Of a DNA stretch of 17,251 bases, positions 1 through 8,183 are shown in pieces (within the stretch, counting starts at the first letter, position 1; each line of letters begins with the position of its first letter). This DNA comes from Deltaproteobacteria bacterium (GTDB lineage: Bacteria; Myxococcota; B64-G9). The stretch lies in the NCBI GenBank assembly GCA_003647095.1, contig QMME01000043.1, positions 1 through 17,251 on the forward strand. The letters are read 5' to 3'. The notes under the pieces were generated by a model that searched no databases, was not told the origin of the DNA, and saw only the letters and a program-made list of their open reading frames with translations. A program made the position numbers and the translations under genes.

Positions 1-750
1 GAGCTATATGTCGACTCCCATGTCGTCGGCAACAGAAAAGGAGGTTACAAGTACACTTATACGGTGACAGTTGGCAAGAAGTCTAAAAGGAAATTTTCGT
101 CCATATTTCTTCCTTCGTCATTATACAAATCATGCAGTGACGCAGATTGTGAAATAATAAAACCCCATAGTGATGTATCAATACAAGAGCCATATTCTCA
201 CTACGCCAATTCTGAGTTCACAAAACGTCTTAATCCAGAATCTAGTCGGGGAGTGCTTATTCAAGGCGGACGACGACCAAATGTATTTTTTATCGAGCCA
301 GGAGGAACATCAAAGTATTCTCTATTATCAGATTATCCACCGGATATAATAAAAACACAGGCTTTTTGTTATGCCGGTTGGAAAAATAATCCAGCCATGA
401 TATTCATTGAGGGTATAGTGGGGCATATTACCTCGAAGATGAGGGGGCTCTTTGTTGCATACGCGTTGGTTCCTTCTCGTGAATCGAGCCATCTAGACAC
501 CGAAGGAAGGATTAGTATGATTAGAAAAAATATTAAAGTGATGAAAAGAACCAACTGGATCGACAGCCATATGCAAAGGATATTGTCGTCAGAACTACGG
601 GCCATGGAACATTCTCTTGGTGACAGTGAGAAGGTGAAACGAGTTGTAGACAGACTGCGCAGACTGATCGAGAGCTCCAAAGAATCGATGTGCTCGATCG
701 AGTGTAAATCCTTCCTGACCATCCACCTAGATTTACTGAAGGCTGGGTGA
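1..750 (+). CDS. unrecognised protein, 5'-truncated by window edge, low GC
   Basis: I do not recognise this protein. The frame is open from base 1 to a TGA at 748-750 (249 residues visible). The first in-frame start-like codon is a GTG at 64, but the reading upstream of it looks protein-like (a Gly-Gly-Tyr-Lys-Tyr-Thr-Tyr-Thr-Val stretch), so the gene probably begins outside the window. An AAGGAGG at 39-45 is 18 nt from the GTG, too far to serve it. The visible part has no signal peptide or obvious transmembrane helix. The last 80 or so residues are basic and look helical, with Cys residues near the end. Base composition is far richer in A+T than the next 16 kb, with AT-ending codons such as AAA, ATA and AAT. 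This suggests acquired DNA. That the ORF is real is likely; its function is unknown. Confidence 0.6.
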   Translation, partial: ELYVDSHVVGNRKGGYKYTYTVTVGKKSKRKFSSIFLPSSLYKSCSDADCEIIKPHSDVSIQEPYSHYANSEFTKRLNPESSRGVLIQGGRRPNVFFIEPGGTSKYSLLSDYPPDIIKTQAFCYAGWKNNPAMIFIEGIVGHITSKMRGLFVAYALVPSRESSHLDTEGRISMIRKNIKVMKRTNWIDSHMQRILSSELRAMEHSLGDSEKVKRVVDRLRRLIESSKESMCSIECKSFLTIHLDLLKAG

Positions 751-869
751 ACCGGGTTTTCCATTGGAAGCCGCCGGCGCCGTTCTAACAGCCACGCCGA
801 CATCCCGCCCCAGGGGCAGATTGGCCGTCATTTCGCGTATACCTGCCGTACAATCGATACAAACCCTTA

Positions 870-898
870 TTGGTAGATCTTATTCTAACAATTATAAC
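870..898 (+). promoter_or_regulatory. putative sigma70 promoter P1
   Basis: A TTGGTA box at 870-875 and a TATAAC box at 893-898 are separated by 17 nt, the optimal sigma70 spacing. The -10 box lies inside the inverted repeat at 882-909, so a protein bound there would block this promoter. It is read from sequence only and has not been tested. Confidence 0.4.
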
Positions 899-909
899 AG
901 TGTTAGAAT
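882..909. promoter_or_regulatory. perfect inverted repeat, likely operator
   Basis: ATTCTAACA at 882-890 is exactly complementary to TGTTAGAAT at 901-909, with a 10-nt spacer. A second, nested palindrome TAACA-G-TGTTA lies at 895-905. The two-fold symmetry and AT-rich centre are typical of a site for a dimeric DNA-binding repressor. It covers the -10 box of P1. No regulator gene is visible next to it. Confidence 0.5.
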
Positions 910-932
910 GCCTCCCCGGACCCGGCGAGGGG

Positions 933-960
933 ATAGAGTCTGTATAATCGTTGACTCTAT
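933..960. promoter_or_regulatory. second perfect inverted repeat around a TATAAT box
   Basis: ATAGAGTC at 933-940 is exactly complementary to GACTCTAT at 953-960, with a 12-nt spacer that contains a perfect TATAAT at 943-948. The right arm overlaps the -35 box (951-956) of promoter P2. The arms differ in sequence from the upstream repeat, so this would be a different operator or an RNA hairpin in the leader of a transcript from P1. Confidence 0.45.
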
Positions 961-979
961 TGCCGATTTTCGCGATAAT
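951..979 (+). promoter_or_regulatory. putative sigma70 promoter P2 for the ATPase gene
   Basis: TTGACT at 951-956 and GATAAT at 974-979 are 17 nt apart, each matching the consensus at five of six positions. The expected transcription start is about 985-987. That is at or just before the first ATG (987) and 18-20 nt before the next ATG (1005), so the message would be leaderless or have a very short leader. Confidence 0.5.
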
Positions 980-986
980 CATCAGC

Positions 987-2162
987 ATGGATGACGAATT
1001 TACAATGATACCGAGAAAGCTGGAGCTTTCCTTTTCTCCGAATCCGCGCACCGGGGCCGCGGCCGTGTTCCTCTGGGGTGCCCGGCAGACAGGCAAGACC
1101 ACCCTGATGAAGGCCCGTTTTCCCGGGGCGCTGTACCTGGACCTGCTGGATGCCGACCTGGCGGCGGAACTGGCCGTGAGACCGATGCTGCTGCGCGAGC
1201 GCATCGTCTCCAGCCGTCCCCGGCTGGTGATCATCGACGAGGTGCAGAAGATCCCGGCCCTGCTCGAGCAGGTACACTGGCTGCTCGAAAACACCGGAAC
1301 CCGCTTCGTACTCTGCGGCTCCAGCGCCCGCAAGCTCAGGCGCGGGGGGGTCAACCTGCTCGGCGGTCGGGCCACCGAGGCCAGGCTGTTTCCCCTCACC
1401 AGCGCCGAGATCCCGCAACTCGATCTGGAACGCTACCTCAATCACGGCGGCCTGCCCGCCCTCTACCTGTCGGAGGATCCCCGGCCGTTGCTGCGCTCCT
1501 ACGTGAACACCTACCTCAAGCAGGAGATCATCGACGAGTCACTGACCAGGAACATCCCCGCCTTCTCGCGGTTCCTGCAGGTGGTGGGCCTGACACACGC
1601 CCGCCAGCTCAACTACGCCAACGTGGCCCGCGAGTGCGGCGTCTCCGCCGGCACGGTACGCGGCTACTACCAGATCCTGGAAGATACTCTCATCGGCTTC
1701 CAGCTGCAGCCCTGGCGGCGACGGGTACGACGTCGGCTGGTGGAGACGGCCAAGTTCTACCTCTTCGACGTGGGCGTGGCCCTCCACCTGGGCCCCGAGG
1801 ACCACCAGGCGGTACCCGGCTCGGATGTATTCGAACGTGCCTTCGAGCAGTTCATCATCAACGAAATACGCGCCTACCTCGAATACCACCGGCAACAGCG
1901 GCAACTGTCCTACTGGCGTACCCACTCCGGTCACGAGGTGGACATCGTCTGTGGTGACATGGAGCTGGCCATCGAGTGCAAGTCCGCCACCCGGGTAGGC
2001 CATGCCGACCTGCGCGCCCTGCGGGTGCTGCGCGAGGAAAGGCCCGTGGGCCGTTCGCTGGTGGTAAGCAGGACCGCCCAGGCCCGCACCACTGAAGACG
2101 GAATCGAGATCCTCCCCTGGCGGGAATTCTGCCGCCGCTTGTGGTCGGGAGACTTGCTCTGA
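987..2162 (+). CDS. AAA ATPase with DUF4143 (PD-(D/E)XK-like) C-terminus
   Basis: This is a solitary ATP-binding protein of the AAA_14/DUF4143 family, whose cellular role is not established. Counting from ATG 987 (391 aa): Walker A GARQTGKT at 31-38; Walker B VIIDE at 81-85; a sensor-like GSSARKL at 111-117; a helix-turn-helix-like segment at 209-236; and a C-terminal nuclease-like motif with Asp319 in EVDIV and Glu330-x-Lys332 in AIECK. The frame is open back to a TTG at 951, but that codon is the -35 box of P2, so I choose ATG 987 or ATG 1005. Neither has a good ribosome binding site, which fits a leaderless message. Composition is GC-rich like the genes to the right. It converges with the lipoprotein gene (24-nt gap) and has no partner gene in its own direction. 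The family is clear; whether it cleaves nucleic acid is inference. Confidence 0.9.
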   Translation: MDDEFTMIPRKLELSFSPNPRTGAAAVFLWGARQTGKTTLMKARFPGALYLDLLDADLAAELAVRPMLLRERIVSSRPRLVIIDEVQKIPALLEQVHWLLENTGTRFVLCGSSARKLRRGGVNLLGGRATEARLFPLTSAEIPQLDLERYLNHGGLPALYLSEDPRPLLRSYVNTYLKQEIIDESLTRNIPAFSRFLQVVGLTHARQLNYANVARECGVSAGTVRGYYQILEDTLIGFQLQPWRRRVRRRLVETAKFYLFDVGVALHLGPEDHQAVPGSDVFERAFEQFIINEIRAYLEYHRQQRQLSYWRTHSGHEVDIVCGDMELAIECKSATRVGHADLRALRVLREERPVGRSLVVSRTAQARTTEDGIEILPWREFCRRLWSGDLL

Positions 2163-2186
2163 GCGGTGCGGGCGACGCGCCGGCTC

Positions 2187-4607
<2,421 letters not shown>

Positions 4608-4631
4608 GGCAGACTCCTTTCCGTCTCGCTG

Positions 4632-5831
4632 CTAGCGGCCGGGATTCTCGATGGCCCGTTTCATGCGCTTGATGCCCTCGCGGATCTGCTCCTGGCCGGT
4701 GGCATAGGACAGGCGGATGTACTGCTGCTCCTCGCCCGGCAGCGGGGCCCCGAAGCAGGTACGCGGCAACACCGCCACCCCGGCCTGGTGCAGCAGGTAA
4801 TGGGCCAGCTCCTTGGCGTTCTGCAGGCCCAGCTTCCGGCAGGCACCGGTGACGTTGGGAAACACGTAGAAGGCGCCCGCGGGCTTGACGCAGCTCACCC
4901 CGTCAATGTCGTTGAGGCCGTCCACCACCACCTCCCGGCGCGCCCGGAACTCGGCCATCATCTTCTCCACCTCGTCAGTGGGGCCGCGCAGGGCCTGCAC
5001 CGCGGCCCGCTGGTTGAAGGTGCAGGTGCAGGAATCGGAGTTGGTGATCAGCCGGGCGATGTGCGTCGCCAGCTCGAGCGGCATCACCCCCCAGCCCAGG
5101 CGCCAGCCGGTCATGGCGTAGGTCTTGGAGCAGCCGTCGAGGATGACCGTGCGTTCCTTCATGCCGGGCAGCTGGGCCACGGAGCGGAACTCGCCGTCCC
5201 AGGCCATGCGGTTGTAGACCTCGTCGCTGAGCACCCAGCAGTCGTGCCGGCGGGCCAGCTCCGCCACCCGCTGCAGCGCCTCGGCGTCGAGTACGCCGCC
5301 GGTGGGATTCTGCGGCGAGTTGATGATGATCAGCGCCGTGCGGTCGGTGACCCGCCGGGCCAGGTCATCGACGTCCAGGGAAAAACCCTTCTCCTCCACC
5401 AGCGGGTAGGGCACCGGCCGGGCACCGATGAAGTTGGCCATCGACTCGTAGATGGGAAAGCCGGGGCTGGGGTAGACCACCTCGTCGCCCTCGTCGACCA
5501 CGGCCAGGATGGTGTGGAACATGATGGGCTTGGCCCCGGGACAGACCACCACCTCGTCGGGCGTGCACTCGAAGCCGGGGCGCATTTTCATGGTGTCTTC
5601 GGCGATGGCCTGGCGAAACTCGGGCAGGCCGTTGGAGGGATTGTAGTGGGTGTAGTTTTCGTCGAGCGCCTGCTTGGCGGCCTCCTTGATGTGGGCCGGG
5701 GTGTCGAAGTCGGGCTCACCGATGGAAAAGGAGACGATGTCGCGACCTTCGGCCTTGAGGCGGTTGACCTCGGCCAGCACCTCGAAGGCCGTCTCCGTGC
5801 CCAGCCGCGATATTCTCTGCGCGATCTTCAT
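4632..5831 (-). CDS. class I PLP-dependent aminotransferase (aspartate/aromatic type)
   Basis: A cytoplasmic fold-type I aminotransferase of 399 aa, the usual length for the subgroup Ib aspartate aminotransferase group. Features: SIGEPDFDTP near 36-45; PGAKP near 98-102, in the cofactor phosphate region; Asn175 in SPQNPTGG; Asp203 and Tyr206 in SDEVYN; the Schiff-base lysine Lys236 in SKTYAMTGWR; and the substrate carboxylate-binding Arg373 in YIRLSYA. The frame is open 60 nt further upstream, but ATG 5831 has GGGAGG 5 nt before it (5837-5842) and gives the standard N-terminus. A GC hairpin sits immediately upstream of this ribosome binding site. Substrate could be aspartate, aromatic amino acids or alanine; the sequence does not decide. 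Confidence 0.9.
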   Translation of the reverse strand: MKIAQRISRLGTETAFEVLAEVNRLKAEGRDIVSFSIGEPDFDTPAHIKEAAKQALDENYTHYNPSNGLPEFRQAIAEDTMKMRPGFECTPDEVVVCPGAKPIMFHTILAVVDEGDEVVYPSPGFPIYESMANFIGARPVPYPLVEEKGFSLDVDDLARRVTDRTALIIINSPQNPTGGVLDAEALQRVAELARRHDCWVLSDEVYNRMAWDGEFRSVAQLPGMKERTVILDGCSKTYAMTGWRLGWGVMPLELATHIARLITNSDSCTCTFNQRAAVQALRGPTDEVEKMMAEFRARREVVVDGLNDIDGVSCVKPAGAFYVFPNVTGACRKLGLQNAKELAHYLLHQAGVAVLPRTCFGAPLPGEEQQYIRLSYATGQEQIREGIKRMKRAIENPGR

Positions 5832-5842
5832 TTCTACCTCCC

Positions 5843-5858
5843 GCCCGCCGCAGCGGGC
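5843..5858 (-). promoter_or_regulatory. GC hairpin touching the aminotransferase ribosome binding site
   Basis: GCCCGC and GCGGGC form a perfect 6-bp stem with a 4-nt loop in the leader RNA. The stem ends at 5843, directly next to the GGGAGG at 5837-5842. It may help present or insulate the ribosome binding site, or be part of an imperfect terminator after uvrD. There is no U-run. Confidence 0.35.
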
Positions 5859-5884
5859 CGCAAGTGTTTTTTCACCGGCTTCTA

Positions 5885-5913
5885 AAATCACTCAGGCCCC
5901 GGCCCCGGGTCAA
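5885..5913 (-). promoter_or_regulatory. weak promoter candidate before the aminotransferase gene
   Basis: On the minus strand TTGACC (5908-5913) is followed after 17 nt by TGATTT (5885-5890). The -35 box is good, but the -10 box matches only three of six positions. The 107-nt gap between uvrD and this gene leaves room for an own promoter. Confidence 0.25.
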
Positions 5914-5938
5914 CCATAATCGGCAGCCGCGGGCGGCA

Positions 5939-8170
5939 TCAGGCCGGGCGCACGAACCGTTCCAGCACCGTCTTGCGGCCGGCGTGCTCGAAGTCGATGT
6001 CCAGCTTCAGCCCCTGGCGCGAGGGCCGGGCGCCGCGGACCAGGCCGGAGCCGAAGCGGGCGTGCTCCACCCGCCGGCCCAGCCAGCCGGAACCCTCCGG
6101 GCGGGCCTGGTTGTCCTGGTTGAACTCGTCGTCGTAGTCGACCACCAGCCCGTCATCGTCGTCGAGCTCGCAGTCGAGCTCCAACTCGTCGTCTGCCGGC
6201 CGGGAGCGCCCCCGCATGACGCCGCCGCCCTCCAGCCAGCCCGGACGCCGGTCCCAGTCGCCGCCGGTCGCCGGGGCCTCCTCCGGCTCCGCCAGCGCCT
6301 GCAGGAAGCGCGACGGCTCCTTGTAGCTGCCGCGACCGTACAGCGAGCGGGTACGGCACCAGCTCATCACCAGCCGGCGCCGGGCCCGGGTCATGCCCAC
6401 GTAGCACAGGCGTCGCTCCTCCTCGATATCGGTGCCGTCATCTTCCTCGCCGGGCGCCGGATTGCGTATCAGCGGCAGCAGGCCCTCTTCCACTCCCACC
6501 ATGATCACCTGCTCGAACTCCAGTCCCTTGGCGGCGTGCAGGGTCATCAGTTGCACCCCGTCCTGCTGCCCGCTCAGGTCCTCGGCGGTGACCAGGGCCA
6601 CGTGCTCCAGGAAAGCCGCCAGCGAGGTGTCGCCGGCCAGGCGCCCGAAGTCGCCGGCCGAGGCGGCCAGTTCCTCGACGTTGGCCAGGCGCGAGCCCTC
6701 GGGATCATCGCCGGCCAGCCACCGGCGGTAGCCGCTGCGCTCCACCACCAGGCTGACGATCTCCGCGGCGGGCCGGTCCCGGCTCTCCGTCGCCAGCGAC
6801 TCCAGCAGCCGGCGGAACTCCACCAGGCGCTGCCAGCGGCCGCGGGCGACCCCGGCGGCGACGACGTCCGGCCGGCAGGTGGCGAACAGCGACTGGCCGC
6901 TTTCCCGGGCCAGCTGCTCCAGCCGCTGCCGGGTCACCTTGCCGATGCCCCGCGGCGGCAGGTTGTACACGCGCAGGAAGTCGACGTCGGAGTGGGGATT
7001 GACCAGCAGGCGCAGGTAGGCCAGCACGTCGCGGATCTCGCGCCGGTCGTAGAAGCGGGTGCCGCCCACGATGCGATAGGGGAGCCCGTACAGGCGCAGC
7101 GCCTCTTCCAGGGCCCGGCTCAGGGCGTTGATGCGGTAGAACACCGCCAGCCCGGCCAGCGGCCGGCCCTGCTCGAGCAGCCGTTGCGCCTCGCCGGCCA
7201 CGAAGGTTGCCTCCTGCTGCTCGTCGACAAACTCCAGCACCCGCACCGGCTCGCCCCCGTCGGACTGGGCCCGCAGCCGCTTGCGGTGGCGGCGCCGGTT
7301 GGCGGCGATGACGCGGTTGGCCGCTTCCAGGATGACCGCGGTGGAGCGGTAGTTGCGCTCCAGCCTGATCACCGTGGCGCCCGGGTAGTCGCGCTCGAAG
7401 TTGAGGATGTGGGCCACGTCGGCATCGCGCCAGTTGTAGATGGCCTGGTCGTCGTCGCCCACCACGCACAGGTTGGTTTCCGGCGGACAGAGCAGGCGCA
7501 GCAGGCCGTACTGGGCGCGATCGGTGTCCTGGAACTCGTCCACCAGCACGTGCCGGAAACGCCGGCGGTACTTTTCCAGCAGGTCGGGATTCTCCGCCCA
7601 CAAGCGCTGCAGGCGGAAGATGAGATCGGCGAAATCGAAGGCGTTGGCCCGCTCCAACCGCTGCTGGTAGAGCCGGTAGAAGGCGCGCTCCAGGCCGTCC
7701 AGGTGCCCCGCCCGCCGGGGTTCGAGCAGGCGGTGCTTGCAGGCTTCGACCTTGCGCAGCAGCCGCTCCACCCGGCGCCCGTCCGCTTCCAGCTTGAGTT
7801 CCTCGCACACGGCGGCGCCCAGGCGCTGCGAGTCCTTGTCGTCGTAGATGACGAAGTCCGGGCTGCGGCCCAGCCGTTCGGCGTGGCGCCGCAGCAGGCG
7901 CGCCCCCAGGGAGTGGAAGGTGGAGATCCATACCCCGGCCCGGCCGCACAGCGTCTGTACCCGCTCCTGCATCTCCCCGGCGGCCTTGTTGGTGAAAGTC
8001 ACCGCCAACACCTGCCAGGGTTCCACGCCGTGGTGCTCCAGCAGGTGGGCGATGCGGTAGGTGATCACCCGGGTCTTGCCGCTGCCGGCCCCGGCCAGCA
8101 CCAGCAGCGGACCCTGGCCATGCAGCACCGCCTGGCGCTGCTCGGGGTTGAGATCGGTATCGAGGTTCAT
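5939..8170 (-). CDS. uvrD: ATP-dependent DNA helicase, UvrD/PcrA type
   Basis: A superfamily 1A 3'-5' DNA helicase, acting in nucleotide-excision and mismatch repair and in clearing proteins from DNA. At 743 aa it has the normal family length. Motifs in order: Q-motif region LNPEQRQAV (7-15); motif I AGAGSGKT (26-33); Ia VTFTNKAAGEM (57-67); II VLVDEFQD (208-215); III VVGDDDQAIYNWR (236-248); IV LERNYRST (270-277); V LMTLHAAKGLEF (541-552); VI near 584-600 (EEERRLCYVGMTRAR). The C-terminal Tudor-like segment of PcrA/UvrD (WLGRRVEHARFGSG) starts near 696. A strongly acidic linker lies at about 660-687. The start ATG gives the standard N-terminus, but no good ribosome binding site precedes it; it begins 13 nt after the ligase stop, so coupled translation is possible. 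pcrA would be an equally valid symbol. Confidence 0.95.
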   Translation of the reverse strand: MNLDTDLNPEQRQAVLHGQGPLLVLAGAGSGKTRVITYRIAHLLEHHGVEPWQVLAVTFTNKAAGEMQERVQTLCGRAGVWISTFHSLGARLLRRHAERLGRSPDFVIYDDKDSQRLGAAVCEELKLEADGRRVERLLRKVEACKHRLLEPRRAGHLDGLERAFYRLYQQRLERANAFDFADLIFRLQRLWAENPDLLEKYRRRFRHVLVDEFQDTDRAQYGLLRLLCPPETNLCVVGDDDQAIYNWRDADVAHILNFERDYPGATVIRLERNYRSTAVILEAANRVIAANRRRHRKRLRAQSDGGEPVRVLEFVDEQQEATFVAGEAQRLLEQGRPLAGLAVFYRINALSRALEEALRLYGLPYRIVGGTRFYDRREIRDVLAYLRLLVNPHSDVDFLRVYNLPPRGIGKVTRQRLEQLARESGQSLFATCRPDVVAAGVARGRWQRLVEFRRLLESLATESRDRPAAEIVSLVVERSGYRRWLAGDDPEGSRLANVEELAASAGDFGRLAGDTSLAAFLEHVALVTAEDLSGQQDGVQLMTLHAAKGLEFEQVIMVGVEEGLLPLIRNPAPGEEDDGTDIEEERRLCYVGMTRARRRLVMSWCRTRSLYGRGSYKEPSRFLQALAEPEEAPATGGDWDRRPGWLEGGGVMRGRSRPADDELELDCELDDDDGLVVDYDDEFNQDNQARPEGSGWLGRRVEHARFGSGLVRGARPSRQGLKLDIDFEHAGRKTVLERFVRPA

Positions 8171-8183
8171 CCTGGCGTTCGCT

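Larger units (their letters stand above)
751..986. other. intergenic control region before the ATPase gene
   Basis: There is no convincing gene in these 236 bases; the short open frames have no start signal or protein-like composition. The region changes from GC-rich (about 765-840) to AT-rich (840-985). It holds two promoter matches and two perfect inverted repeats, listed separately. An extra copy of the repeat half-site TTCTAACA lies at 783-790. No clear terminator follows the stop at 750. Confidence 0.6.

Noticed and set aside
39..45. AAGGAGG as a ribosome binding site for a gene starting at GTG 64
   Set aside because: It is 18 nt from the GTG and no other start codon lies at a normal distance; the frame is open and protein-like upstream, so the gene probably starts outside the window.
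764..994. A 76-codon plus-strand frame between the first two genes
   Set aside because: It has no ribosome binding site, its composition is Arg/Pro-rich by GC bias, and it runs through both inverted repeats and promoters.
2163..2186. A bidirectional terminator between the convergent ATPase and lipoprotein genes
   Set aside because: Only GAGC/GCTC ends pair cleanly; the interior mismatches and there is no T-run on either side.
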